Below are positions 36,090 through 47,924 of a stretch of DNA of 64,000 nt, piece by piece. The notes under the pieces were generated by a model. That model did no database searches. It was not told the origin of the DNA and saw only the letters and a list, made by a program, of their open reading frames with translations. Position 1 is the first letter of the stretch. The number at the start of each line of letters is the position of its first letter. Origin of the DNA: Blasia pusilla. Lineage: Eukaryota > Marchantiophyta > Marchantiopsida > Blasiales. Location of the stretch: the NCBI GenBank assembly GCA_050084515.1, contig CM114272.1:1674001-1738000 (forward strand). Direction: 5' to 3'. Made by a program: the position numbers and the translations under genes.

Positions 36090-36179
36090 TTCGGTGTGGG
36101 TTTAAGAGACTAAAAGGAACCATGATCTCTAACCCGGGTATGCAAGAATAATGGGTGGGGTTCAATAACTAAAGAAAGA

Positions 36180-36830
36180 CACCAACTAAGGTGTAGGGTT
36201 ACTAACCATAATTCCATTAGAGCTCATGGAGTAGGAAACATAGAAAGCTAGACCCCAAAATCATTGGATAACTAACCAGGGTCAGATTGAACCGAGAAGT
36301 GCCCATGAACCCCCAAAAGCCAGGTGGACTTAACCATGAGCTAGCTAACTAATAAGTATTCCATCCTCTTACCTCATAGATAACCAGTACTTTAACCATG
36401 CCCTAACTAACCAGGGTTTCATTGCACCCAAGGGGGTCCATGGACATAGAAGAACCATGCACTAGCTAACTGACCAGGATTTCATCATACCTCATAGTCA
36501 TCAACTGAGCATTTTCCATTGTAAATAAAGTACACACCATCCAACTAACCACCATACATCATAGATATGCAGTTCTTGAACCATGTGCTAGCTAACCTGG
36601 AAATAATACCCCTAAGGTAACTCAGCCAATGCTAACTAACCCTCCACTCAACCCACTGGTACTGAGTAAAACGCTAACTAACCTGGGCTTCATCGTAACC
36701 CAGGGTGTCGCACCTGAACGAACTAGCTAGCTAACAAACCCGGGCTCCATGAGCTAGGGTTCCCGTACCTTAACCATGAGCTAACTAACCAGAGTATAGG
36801 GTAAGAGAACCTTAGAACTAGCTAAACGTA
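36180..36830. repeat. Degenerate tandem repeat rich in GCTAACTAACC words
   Basis: AACCATG(A/C)(G/A)CTAGCTAACT-like words recur about every 50-70 bp, followed by ACCAGGGTTTCATC-like and CCTCATAG words. Roughly ten diverged copies. It ends where GC content rises toward the STIG1-like gene. Confidence 0.7.
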
Positions 36831-38569
36831 TACATTTCTATCCCTCCAATCGAAACCGTTAACCGACTAAATCTGATTAAGAAACAGTAACGAACGGAGC
36901 TCAAGCCACATAATTCTCCTACGTTTCACTCCCGTAGGCTAGACGGCCATTCCCGTACGGCTTCCGTCCGTCGTCTCCCCGAGTCCCGGGAAGCGTCGAA
37001 GTCATCGAACGCTGTGTCTCCCCGGCGAACTTCCCAGATCGTGGTCTGTGTTTCCCGATACGCCGATCGGCATGAGCGTCGCTCGCTGGATGCAGCCCGA
37101 GCAAAGAGAGGAGTCCTTCCCGCGGCGACCACCCTTAAGAAGAAGTCCGGTGTCTGTTTGTTGGTTTGTTTGTGTGTTTGTGTCAATGGGAGGAAACACG
37201 AACGTCTTCCGAGTGACGAGTGGTTGGTGAGGGTGCATTCATATCACGGGGACGCGTTTGGGCGAGTGCTGCGGCGCGAGGTCGGCATGTGCGAATCCCG
37301 ATGTTTCTTGACTCTTTGGGTTCCGCTCGTTTGTATTCCCAATGCGCTTTTTTGAGGTTCATCATTTTTCTTGGGAATGGGACGGAGATCCGAGCACTCT
37401 CTAGTCCTCGGGAGCAACTTCGATCTCCCCGCGGCGACCGATTTCGATCAATGACGTGATCTCGAATCCAACACGCCCACGCCAGCGCTGGATCCAGACC
37501 ACGACCGCTGAAGCCTTCGGTCGGAGCAGCCTTCGAGCTCCGCCCGAACGAACCTTGGATCGATGGATCCACCCGTCCAGCAGCTTTCTGGATCCGAGCT
37601 TTCTCACAACCCGTATTCACCCACGGAACCACATCCCTCATTCCCGAGCCCCATCGACGAGAAGCGAGACCGAAGCTTCAACGACAACGGTATTATTACT
37701 CGGATCGCCAAACGGGAGAGTAGAATTATAGTTTCGATCATGGTCCGAATTAATGGAAGACGATTCTAATTGAGTCTGAGAGTAGGAGAGAGAAGAAATG
37801 CTGTGTACAGAAACATAGAGAAGAGAAGCGGAAGATGAAAGTGAGAGCGGGATTCGCTCGACGTGCGAATGGAAGCTAATTACGATGGAGGGGAAGGGCG
37901 TAGACGAGTTGAGAGAATAAATATTGGGGGGAGGAGATTCTAATGGGCACTCGAACTGCTTTCCTTCCTCGACGGCATGGGCGACCGATCTATCGATCAA
38001 TCATGACGAAGAGAAGTGGTCTTGGCCGATTTAGCAGCGCTCTCACCTTGTCGTGGAATAATTGGCGAGCGGGTGACTGGTTTTGCAGATCTTTCCTCAC
38101 TCACTCACTCCCTCCATCCATCACTTACTCACCGTCAGAGTTCGACGGATCCGTCCGAGTCCTCCAGAAGTTGGGTGCGCAGTGCGCGCGCGGGGATCGA
38201 CACAGATGTCGGTGGAAAAGCTAGCAAGGCACGCAACTCTCAGTCAAACCCAAACGCCCGCCGCGTGTCCCGAGAAGGAAATTCCCCGTGTGCGTGCGTG
38301 CCACAACTCGAAATCGATCATATCTGGTGAGGGCATCATCGTCGGAACCACCGAGTCCGACCGACGTCAGGCTCGCTTCCGTTCCCTACCGACGATCGAT
38401 CGAGCTTTTAAACGCAGACTAGCGCTCGCTGTTGCCACCAGAGATCGATCTCCGAGCGACTCCTTCTATCAAGCCCGTCCCTCAGGCTCAAGAGAAGCGA
38501 TCGATCCCAGCTACTCATCAGCATCAGCATCATCATCATCATCCGCAGCAGCAGCAGCAACTATCGACC
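36831..38569 (+). promoter_or_regulatory. GC-rich upstream region of the STIG1-like gene
   Basis: GC-rich DNA with many overlapping open frames on both strands that lack family resemblance, which is expected of stop-poor GC-rich DNA. A TTTTAAA word near 38406 is a possible TATA element about 160 nt before the start codon. The leader just before the ATG holds CAT and CAG triplet runs (about 38519-38558). Confidence 0.35.
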
Positions 38570-38833
38570 ATGAAGCCCGCTTACATCTCGTCGCTCCTGG
38601 CGCTGCTGCTCGCGGTGGCGTTCCTGGCAGCGCTCCAGGATGCCGAAGGCGCTTGCCTGGACGGAGCTTGCGGGACGAATACATGCTGCAACTCCGGAAT
38701 CGATGGCAACTGCGTGGACACCAAGACCGATGTGAACAACTGCGGCTCCTGCAATAACAAGTGCCCCGCGAACAATGTTTGCTGCGTCGGGAAGTGCTGC
38801 TTAGTCTGCATCAACAACAGCTGCGTATCATGA
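38570..38833 (+). CDS. Short STIG1-like secreted cysteine-rich protein
   Basis: An 87-residue protein. Residues 1-27 are a classical signal peptide (short basic start, then LLALLLAVAFLAAL, then a small-residue cleavage zone near AEG). The mature 60 residues contain 14 cysteines at 29, 34, 39, 40, 48, 58, 61, 65, 71, 72, 76, 77, 80 and 85. The core C-VDTKTDVNN-C-GS-C-NNK-C-PANNV-CC-VGK-C is the signature of the Stig1 family (PF04885). Family members are apoplastic. Tomato STIG1 binds a pollen receptor kinase and promotes pollen-tube growth, and others control stigma exudate or seed and cell-wall traits. At 87 residues this protein is shorter than the usual 130-150 and holds essentially one core module. 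The frame continues upstream without a stop, but only to a TTG and a CAT/CAG-coded His/Gln run. The ATG at 38570 placed directly before a good signal peptide is the convincing start. Function in this organism is unknown. Confidence 0.85.
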   Translation: MKPAYISSLLALLLAVAFLAALQDAEGACLDGACGTNTCCNSGIDGNCVDTKTDVNNCGSCNNKCPANNVCCVGKCCLVCINNSCVS

Positions 38834-39344
38834 GACCTCGACAGAGGCAGCCATGGAGGATCTATAGACCACATATATCTAGATTACTTGCGGGGCTCGC
38901 GGAGGATGAGGAGGAGGAGGAGGAGGAGGAGTGAGAGGCAATTGAAGCGAGGGCAAGGCGATCGTTTCTAGATAGTAATAAGCTCCGGCATCTCGATTGC
39001 ATAGCTTGACGCACGTCCATAGCTAGATCACTTGGGGTTTCTGTTCGTGGAATGAGAGAATCGAGCGCGATGTGGGATGGGGACGGCAATCATTCTCGTA
39101 CGAGGTTTGTTGCTGTTCGCGAACCACGCAGGTAGATTCCTCTGGTGTGTACACATGCGGATGTATATATGTCCATATCTATAGCTCATCGCAGATCTAG
39201 ATATGGATGATAGCTATAGTCCATATCTGTAGATCGTCCCAGAGCCGTTTCATCTGGTGGTCGGATACATGTCTAGTTATTCACAATCGGGGCAGACTTT
39301 CTTCCATCGCCGGAGCGGATTCGAGACGTGTCACCTCGCCCGTG

Positions 39345-39350
39345 AATAAA
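39345..39350 (+). terminator. Candidate AATAAA polyadenylation signal
   Basis: AATAAA lies about 510 nt after the STIG1-like stop codon. It would give a long but possible 3' untranslated region. A nearer signal may exist in a variant form. Confidence 0.35.
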
Positions 39351-39479
39351 ATGTTGAAGCGCAGCTCTTTCCGAGGGCTCTTGAGCACCGAAAAATTCGT
39401 CGCCAGAACTAGCTCATCATGAATCCGTAGGGTCAGTGAATTCTACCACCGCACAAATTCGTATGAAAAAAGCTGACGG

Positions 39480-40425
39480 GTTCTGAATTCCTCTGGTGTG
39501 TACACATGCGGATGAAGCTTCCTTATCGTCGCTTCGCATGAATTCGCATGAAAACCTTAGCGCCTTCTGGATTTGTGAGGTATGTGCACATGTGGATGAA
39601 TCTTCCTTCTTGTAGCTCCACATAGATTCCCATGAAAAGCTTCTGAATTGGTAAGGTATGTACACATACGGATGAATCTTCCTTCTTGTAGCTCTGCATA
39701 AGTTCACATGAACAAACTTCTGAATTTCTAAGGTATGTGCACATGCGGATGAATCTTCCTTCTTGACTCTACGTCAGGATTCATATGAGGAAACCTCACG
39801 GCTTCTGAATTCCTCGGGTATGTATGTACACATGCGGATGAAGCTCTTGTAGCTCCGCATGAATTCGCATGGAAAACCTAATGGCTTTTGAATTCCCAAG
39901 GTATGTACACATGCGGAGGATTCTTCCTTGTTGTAGCTCCGCAGAAATACGCTCGAAAAACCTAACGGCTTCTGAACTCCTAAGCTATATACACATGCGG
40001 ATGATTCTTCCTTCTTGTAGCTCCGCATAAACTCGTTTGAAAATCCAAGCGGCTTCTGAATTTCTCGGGTATGTACACATGCGGATGAAGCTTCCTTCTT
40101 GTACCTCCGCATAAACAAGCATGGAAAACCTGACAGCTTCTGAATTCGGAAGGTATGCACACACATCGGATGGATCTTCTTTCTTGTCGCTCCGCATCAA
40201 TTCGCATAGAAAACTAACAGCTTCTACAAGATATGTGCACATGCGGATGAATCTTGCTTCTTGTAGCTCCGCCTGAATTCGTAAGGTATGCACACATGCG
40301 GACGAAGCTTCCTACTTGTAGCTACACCTGAACTCGCATGAATAACCTAACGGCTTCTGCATTCGGAAGGTATGTTCTCATGCGGATGATTCTTGCTTCT
40401 TGTAGCTAAGCCTGAATTCTTGAAA
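39480..40425. repeat. About 80-85-bp tandem array, eleven copies
   Basis: Units share GGTATGTACACATGCGGATG, AATCTTCCTTCTTGTAGCTC, CGCATGAATTCGCATGAAAA and CTAACGGCTTCTGAATTC. The antisense strand stays open across several units, giving repeated KEDSS(A/V)CVHT peptides that I take as by-products. A 28-nt match to the first unit also occurs alone at 39136-39163, inside the 3' region of the STIG1-like gene. Confidence 0.9.
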
Positions 40426-40600
40426 CTCCCGTGTTGTATTGAACTGGCAGAGCTTGAGAGAGCGATGGAGTCTTGCGACTCCCGTAGCATAACGAAGTAA
40501 AAACGGATTCACGGATCATAAATGTCACATCGGAATTGCGGCCATCAATCGAGAACATGACGAAAGTAGACGCGAAAGCTTTCATCGTTTACTACGTCTC

Positions 40601-40638
40601 CACATTTGTAATCGCCATTGACGGCCATTACAAATGTG
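40601..40638. repeat. 16-bp inverted repeat with one mismatch
   Basis: CACATTTGTAAT at 40601-40612 pairs with 40627-40638. After one C/C mismatch, GCC pairs with GGC, leaving a 6-nt loop. It lies just before the 40-bp array. Confidence 0.85.
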
Positions 40639-40649
40639 AGCCTAAAAGA

Positions 40650-41660
40650 GATGCCTTCTAAGGAGTGAGTGGATCACAAACTGAAAGCGAGAAACCTTTG
40701 GAGTGAGTGGAATGGGAATTAAACAGAGAAGCCTTTGAAGGAGTGACAGGATCAGAAACTGAACACAGAAACCTTTGGAGAAGTGAGTGGATCAGAAACG
40801 GAAAGCTAGAAACATTTGGAGTGAGTGGAACAAGAACTAGACAGAGAAGCCTTTGAAGGAGTGAGTGGAACAGGAACTGAACAGAGAAGCCTTTGAAGGA
40901 GTGAATGGAACAGGAACTACACAGAGAATCCTTTGAAGGAATGAGTGGAACAGAAACTGAAGAGAGAAGCATTTGGAGGAGTGAGTGGAATAGAAACTGA
41001 AGAGAGAAGCCTTTAGAGAAGTGAGTGGAACAGAAACTGAATAGAGAAGCCTTTGGAGGAGTGAGTGGAACAGAAACTGAAGAAAGAAGCCTTTGGAGGA
41101 GTGAGTGGAATAGAAACTGAAGAGAGAAGCCTTTTAGAGAAGTGAGTGGAACAGGAACTAAACAGAGAAGCCTTTAGAGAAGTGAGTGGAACAGAAACTG
41201 AAGAGAGAAGCCTTTAGAGAAGTGAGTGGAACAGAAACTGAAGAGAGAAGCCTTTTAGAGAAGTGAGTGGATCAGAAACTGAAGAGAGAAGCCTTTGGAG
41301 GAGTGAGTGGAACAGAAACTGAAGAGAGAAGCCTTTGGAGAAGTGGGTGGATCAGAAACTGAAGAGAGAAGCCTTCGGAGGAGTGAGTGGATCAGAAACT
41401 GAAGAGAGTAGCCTTTGGAGGCAGGAGTTAGTGCATCCCGAATTCGAAGATGCTTTCTATGGATGGAATACGCTTTCTTGCACTCTCTGTAATGTCTTTA
41501 AGCACATTAAGTCAAAACATATGCCTTCTAAGGAGTGAGTGGGTCATAAACTGAAGCCTTTGGAGGTGTGAGTGGATGAGAATTTGGAAGAGAAAAGCTT
41601 TTGGAGGGAGGAGTTGGTGCATCATAAATTTGAAGATGTTTTCTATGGATGAAATGTGAT
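40650..41660. repeat. 38-40-bp minisatellite, about 24 copies with higher-order duplication
   Basis: The unit is GGAGTGAGTGGAACAGAAAC then TGAAGAGAGAAGCCTTT. The leader CCTTCTAAGGAGTGAGTGG occurs at both 40654 and 41524, and a trailing block with GCATCCCGAATT(C) / GCATCATAAATTT and TTTCTATGGATG occurs near 41430 and 41619. The whole array therefore seems to have started a second, shorter copy. Confidence 0.92.
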
Positions 41661-43189
41661 TCTTTCATTCTTGAACTCTTTGTATGATTTGAGCGTTGTT
41701 AGATGTGCTCTTATCCGAACATGGCCACCAATTATTCTTTAATAATATTCAGATTCCATAGCGAATACTAGTCTTAAAGCTTCTCACAAATCACCTATAG
41801 TTTTTTGGGTTATATTTTAATCATTAAGTGCATTAATTATTAATAGCTCTTGTAGAGTGCTCCCTCCCATTCTCTCTCTCCATTTTTTTACATATCAAAG
41901 CCCTACTCCTCTAAAACTTGGTCACAACTATCATTCCTTTATTTTTTCTTAAATGATTCTATACATTAGACTCTCATAATTAACCCCTCCCTTTTTCCAT
42001 GAATGCATGGCCCCTCCTCGAGGATTGAGAAGCAATCAGATGCATGAGAATATGATGTCAATTGTCATCACATAATCTCTTTCCTCCCATGGAAAGTCAG
42101 TCCCTTACAGATCTTTATTTTTTGCTTCAATAGAAATATTGGAATGGAAATATCTTCAAACATAAATGGAAAAATCCTCCGAAATCATTTTAAAAGCTAA
42201 GAGGGCATTCCATAAGGCTGAAGGTAAATAACATGGTAAAGATTAATATTCTTAAACCATTATATTTCCACCTCTTATTAAATAAAGCAGAATCTTATTA
42301 AATAAAGCAGAAGGGGTATACTAGGGAGAGAACTACCACATAAGAAATTTTATACCTTTGTAGTAATATATCTTATTATACAATACAATAAATTATTTAT
42401 GACCATATTTATGGGACTACGTTAACAAAATATTCACAATATGCACGAGGCAAATAAGATTTTACAGTATGATTAAGAGGTGTGAAACACCCAATAACAA
42501 GTTTTATACACACAAATCACGTTAAGATAAATTTATCACATTTCACTTTAAGTGAAATATTTAGACACCCCTTTAAGAAAAAAATCTAAAAGTCAACTAG
42601 ATAAAAGAAAAGAAAAGAAAGTCACATAACTAAGAAACTTAACTAAACTTGAGATAGAAGAAAAGGATGTTAGAGAAAAGCAAAAAAACTCACATAACCA
42701 ACAAACTTAACTAAGCAGTTACTTACATCATATGAACAAAAAAGGATAAAAGATAAAGAAAGGAAGTCACATAACCCAAAAAAGTAATCCATATAACTTA
42801 GATTAAGAAAAAACTTATGCAAATAATGTAGAACCTAACTTAAAAAGAAAAGAAAACCCTCACAAATATAGGAAGATTTTCAGTTTAATTTTAGAAATTT
42901 CCCTATTTATGACCCTCACTAAGTTGTGGATAATTTTAATTAGTTCTCCTTTCTAGATCCATACGAATATAAACTTAACTTAAGGTCTTTTAACATTTAC
43001 TTTCATCATAAAGGTGGATAGATAAAAGAACTCATTCTCTTCTTAAACATGGAGATTAATATTATACACTTCACTCTAAACTATCATATACTTACCCTTC
43101 ATCCTACTTAGAATTATTCATATGAGTATATGCTTATGTTAAGATCTTGGCATACTCATCTTCCTCTTGAAGTGGGATAAGATTGTTCT
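41661..43189. other. Gene-free AT-rich DNA
   Basis: No coding region is recognised. A 21-bp direct duplication (CTTATTAAATAAAGCAGAA) occurs near 42275-42313, and AAGAAAAG/CACATAAC words recur weakly in 42590-42860. Confidence 0.45.
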
Positions 43190-43975
43190 CTATTGTGGAT
43201 AAGATGGTTTTTGATTATAGTTACACTCAACTCTAAATCTCACTCACTTTCCTCCAAAGTTTGATCCAAATGAGTATACACTTAACTCTAGAGTTTAGAT
43301 TCCCACTTTCCTCTTAAACTAGATTAATATAGTTAATTATACTTACCTTAATTAGGAAGTTAATGACTATAGGTAATAATCTTTATCAAAATCTAGACTA
43401 AATTAAGTATCCTTAGACACCTCATTTTGAATAACTATAGTTAGCTAGATATTTCATTCCAAATCTTGGCATACTAAGCTTCCTCCGTCTTAAATATACA
43501 CTTAACTCTAAATCTTTTAGCTTCACTTTTTTTCTTAAAAATGGAGAAGATAAGATAACCTTCACTTAATTATATACATATCTCTACATCTTAGTGTATA
43601 AGCTTCCACGAATATTCCTCTTGAACATTGACCAAGATAAGCGCCTCTCACTTAAGTGTACACTTAACTTTAAATCTTTCTTTTTCCTCTTAAAATAAAG
43701 GATGAGATGAGATGACTATCACTTAGATGTTGATTAAGATGAGATGACTTTCACCCAAGTGTACACTTAACTCTAAATCTTTCCCCTTCCTCTTAAAATG
43801 TAGAATGAGATGAAATGACTATAGCTTAGATGTGGATTAAGATTAAGATGATATGACTTTCACTAAAGTGTACACTTAACTCTAAATCTTTGAGTTTCAC
43901 TTTCCTCCTAAAATGTGTATTCGGATGAGATGACTTTCAATTTCACTTAAGTATTCACTTGACTCTAAGTGACAT
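43190..43975. repeat. Degenerate tandem repeat, units about 80-100 bp
   Basis: Units share GTACACTTAACTCTAAATCT, TTCCTCTTAAAAT, GATGAGATGACT and TTCACTTAAGT. About seven copies, becoming more regular toward 43975. Confidence 0.75.
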
Positions 43976-44044
43976 GGAAACGAAAATTAATCCATAGCTA
44001 GTATGATCGAAAAATGGAGAAAAGGGGTCTTCACGAGTTCCACC

Positions 44045-44640
44045 TTTCATCGATTGTTACTTCTATGTTCTCAATTGTTGCTTCGATGTTCTCACACTCC
44101 TTTCATCGACTGTTGCTTCGATGTTCTCACACTCCTTTCATCAATTGTTGCTTCGATGTTCTCACACTCCTTTCATCGATTGTTACTTCTATGTTCTCAC
44201 ACTCCTTTCATCGACTGTTGCTTCGATGTTCTCACACTCCTTTCATCAATTGTTGCTTCGATGTTCTCACACTCCTTTCATCGATTGTTACTTCGATGTT
44301 CTCACACTCCTTTCATCGATTGTTGCTTCTATGTTCTCACACTCCTTTCATCGACTGTTGCTTCAATGTTCTCACACTCCTTTCATCGAATGTTGCTTCT
44401 ATGCTCTCACACTCCTTTCATCGATTGTTACTTCGATGTTCTCACACTCCTTTCATCGCCTGTTGCTTCGGTGTTCTCAAACTCCTTTCATCGATTGTTG
44501 CTTAGATGGTCTCACACTCCTTTCATCGATTGCTGAAATTGATCCACAACCTAAACCACCAGAATCATGTGATGGTCTTACACTCCTTTCATCTATTGTT
44601 GCTTCGATGTTCTCACACTCCTTTCATCGATTGTTGCGTT
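44045..44640. repeat. 35-bp minisatellite, about 17 copies, open in three frames
   Basis: The unit is TTTCATCGATTGTTGCTTCG followed by ATGTTCTCACACTCC. Because 35 is not a multiple of three and the unit lacks stops in every + frame, three overlapping frames of 163-177 codons are open at once (44003-44536, 44014-44505, 44121-44648). I treat all three as array by-products. One 50-bp unrelated insertion interrupts the array near 44533-44575. Confidence 0.93.
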
Positions 44641-44661
44641 TTGCTTGAAGCAAAAAGAAAC

Positions 44662-44870
44662 TCGATCTGGTGAGCACTTTCCTCACATAGATCGAATTCC
44701 CCGATTTCAAGCATTCGATCTAGTGAGCACCTCCCTCACATGGATCGAATTCTCTTATTCAAGCATTGGATCTCGTGAGCACTTCCCTCACATCCATCGA
44801 ATTCTCTTATTCAAGCATTCGATCTCGTGAGCAGTTCCCTCACAAGGATCGAATTCCCCGAACTCTTGTA
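44662..44870. repeat. 52-53-bp tandem repeat, four copies
   Basis: CGATCT(G/A/C)GTGAGCAC and CTCACA..ATCGAATTC recur with starts near 44664, 44717, 44769 and 44821. The array directly follows the 35-bp array. Confidence 0.9.
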
Positions 44871-46544
44871 CATCTCCAGAACTCTTCCTATTTGTTCCAA
44901 ACGGGCCCCTCCCCACAGTTTCGACCATTCGATGAAAATGGAAAATGTTCTAACCCTAAAAACTTATCAATCCAGGAAACAGTTGTAGCTTCTCACTCTC
45001 AGATCTCAAGCTACCTCATCGGCCCCCATACTTGATCGAATGGCACCAATTCGATGCAGCCGCAATCCTATCGAATTCACTCAATGATTAATCGGCTGCA
45101 CTTCTCACGAATCACTCAATGACTGCGATGAAGTAGGCTCACTCAATCGCATTCGATTCAAGCTCCAGCTCCACCTCCATCGCTTGATCGATGCATCAAG
45201 CAACTTCGAGCATGGGCTAAGGAAGGAGAAGTGCGTTGGGGGAGAAGGAGAAGGAAAAGGAGGAGGAGTGAGTCGATCTGAGCTGGAAAATTCTTCGTAG
45301 AGCGATCAGATTCTCACAGCCCAACATTCATCCGCACTTTCAGCAATCGAACGCGATCATCGAAGCTTCGCAGCCGCAGCCACTGCCGCACAGCTGCGAT
45401 CGATCGATCGCTCACTGCTCCATCGATGTGTCGCTGACACCTGCAACTGTTTCAGAAATGCCCGCTCATCGACAGCCATCCTCGCTGCCTGCTATCGCGG
45501 ACTTCCGGGCTCGAATATTCACATGCAACTTGTTCATCGAACTCTTCGAATAGACGTCCTTCGACCCTCACAAGAATAACCAGCAGCAGCTGTTGCGGCT
45601 GCTGTTGCTGCTGTTGCGGAAGTGGGGAGCAGAATATTCACGGGGAGCTTGTGGATGGGGGTCGAATGAGGGAACTGTGGCTGCAGGTGACTGACAGTTT
45701 CGAGGGTTGCGGATCTGTGTGAAATGCCCTCGAAATGCGAGCACGATGCGCACGAACGAGCGAGAGCATGATCTGCTCGCGCACGATATTGGATCCCCGC
45801 TTTCTATGCGCTGGTGGGGTGGTGTCCATACTGCTCTACTATTCGAGAGGCTTCCCCGGGCTGTCGCGCGTCGCTCGGTCGATCGGTCCATCGATCGATC
45901 GATCGAACGAGCTAGTTCGGGATCGCTAGCTTCCACTGCGTCCGTGTGTGGCTTTACGGAGAGTTGGAGCTCTTGAAATAACGCGCTCGATCTCGTGATC
46001 TTGAGCTCTCTGGATCTGATTCTGCGAAGCAGAATCCATCGATCCGTCGCCTGCAAGGCTCTCCGAATGTGCGAGAAAGCGTTGTTCTTGGACATTCGAC
46101 CCATCTCCGCGTGAAGTGAGAACGATCTGCTGGCGATGGCGATGGGGTCGGGCGGCCCCGGCCACGGATCTTCCCATGGACCTAGCTCGAGGAGCTCGAG
46201 GAGTTCGAGGAGTTCGAGAAGGAGCGCTTGAGAATTCTGGGTAGTTTTCGGATGATCTGAAGGAGTGATGTGAAGGAGTTTTTGAGGGGGAGCTTAGGGG
46301 TTGGAGCACTCGATGCAAGACTGGGTGTCTGCATCGAATGCTCTAGCTTCATGCGGCGGCCGAAAGTGGCCGTGTGGTGCACTCTTCTGTTCGAAGATTA
46401 AAGGCATCGGAACCCTTTAAGCTTCGCGGATACGAATTTCTTCCCCACTAGAGCATTCATCGTGCAGCGGTTGGTATGGGTCTTCCAGTAGATTCGACGT
46501 CTCAGTCGATTACTCATGTTCTCATCGATCTCGAGGAGGAGATC
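44871..46544. other. GC-rich island without a recognised gene
   Basis: Composition resembles the islands that hold the four recognised genes, but no frame here has a domain. It contains CAG/CTG triplet runs (about 45579-45617), a (CGAT)n run near 45884-45905 and CGAG/TCGAG-rich DNA near 46170-46230. The longest frame (45568-46104, minus) is low-complexity. It could be a promoter and leader, a noncoding transcript, or an exon-poor part of a gene. Confidence 0.3.
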
Positions 46545-46755
46545 GCACGAACATGAATGTCTGGGGATTTTTCCTCTCCAGATCTGCATCGCCATCGGTT
46601 TCAGTCTTAGCTACTGTCAGCGTTTTCGAGGAGGAGATTGCACGAACATGAATGTCTGGGGATTTTTCCTCCCCAGATCTGCATCGCCATCGGTTTCATT
46701 CGTAGCTACTGTCAGCGTTTTCGATGAGGATATTGCACGAACATGAATGTCTCCA
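46545..46755. repeat. 95-bp tandem repeat, 2.2 copies
   Basis: GCACGAACATGAATGTCT occurs at 46545, 46640 and 46735. The full units share CAGATCTGCATCGCCATCGG and AGCTACTGTCAGCG. Confidence 0.92.
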
Positions 46756-47924
46756 GATGTGGACCTATTCTGGACTCATTCTGCAGCTGAGGACTTGGAT
46801 TTCTCAAGTTTCTGGAGGCTTGAAGCTCAATCTCAAGGAACCTCTCCTTCGATCGTGAACGATGACAGTAGGATCGGAATTCCTAGATATACATACGTAT
46901 ACGCTTTCAATCCACCGAGAGAAGAGTGCCATCGATGGGCGGAGCAGCTCCATGCGTGGATCGCGTCATAGTAAGAAGTCCTCATATATCTGTGTGAATC
47001 GAAGTTCAAGGAAGTGTTTCTTGCACGGTTCCCTCCCACTTTCGCATTTCTTTCGACTCGCTTGCAGACAGATCTGCGGTCGAATGCAATGGCTTCGTGC
47101 TTCGGTTTCCATCCGCTCTACACGAATGGTGTCGGCTACGACATGTAAACTTCTTCTTCGATTCCCATTTTTCGCATCTTCCAGAGCTTGAGCTCTGCTT
47201 ATGTTTCAACTCCCAAGTGTCGAGCATATGCTTGAGTTTCAGTGGGCTTCTGCCTCCGATTTCTGCCATAGATTCCTGCTTGGGTTTCGGTAAGTCAAGC
47301 TCTAGTGTCGTGCACTTGCAGATTCTTGAGCTCTGGGAAGAAAGTGTCTTTGATCTGTCTGCTTTGCTGCTTGTGCAGACTGAGTAGGCAAATGTTCAGC
47401 ATATGCTTCAGTGCCAGTGAGCGAGTTGAGTTTCCTGGATCGTGCATGAATCCCTGATTGAGTTCTGGGTTGGATCTGTTGTGGGTTTCTTCTTAGGTTG
47501 AGAGAGAAAGAATGACGTTTGTGTTTTAGGGTATGCTACTGCCATAGAGCCCTTCGTTTGCTTCAGTGAGAAAGTGGATCAGGGATCTTTGAAAGATCCC
47601 CGATCGTGTTTCAATCTGGAAGAGCCATAGATCTTGTTCACATGGATTCCAGCTGCCTTCCCACTGAGAAAGCTCCTGGAGGCTTTCATGGGTAACTGAC
47701 TTTGTTTTGCAGTTGGTGTCATGGATATACTATGCATGTCTACCTGTGGTTTAGAATGCTAGTGTCATAGATCTTCTTTCCATGGATTCCTGCAGTATTC
47801 CCAGTAAGAGAGCTCCTGGAAGCTGTCATGGGTCACTGATTTTGTTGCAGCTGGTGCCATAGATAGATCTGCTTGGCAGCCCTCCTTGTATTTTAGGATG
47901 CAGGTGCTTGGGGTCGCAGATTTA
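46756..47924. other. GC-moderate DNA with decayed GTTTCAG-type units
   Basis: No gene is recognised. From about 47200, words such as GAGTTTCAGTG, TTTCGGTAAG and GCTTCAGTGAG recur and resemble degraded units of the 51-bp array that follows. A near-perfect inverted repeat GATCAGGGATCTTT / AAAGATCCCCGATC spans 47577-47605. Confidence 0.4.

Noticed and set aside
38432-38569. Longer N-terminus for the STIG1-like protein
   Set aside because: This extension begins at TTG and encodes a His/Gln triplet run. The ATG at 38570 directly precedes a good signal peptide.
44003-44648. Three overlapping frames of 163-177 codons
   Set aside because: All come from a stop-free 35-bp tandem unit read in three phases. 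They have no unique sequence or domain.
45568-46104. 178-codon minus-strand frame in the GC-rich island
   Set aside because: Low-complexity Ser/Arg/Asn-rich translation with overlapping frames on the other strand. No domain or splice-supported model.
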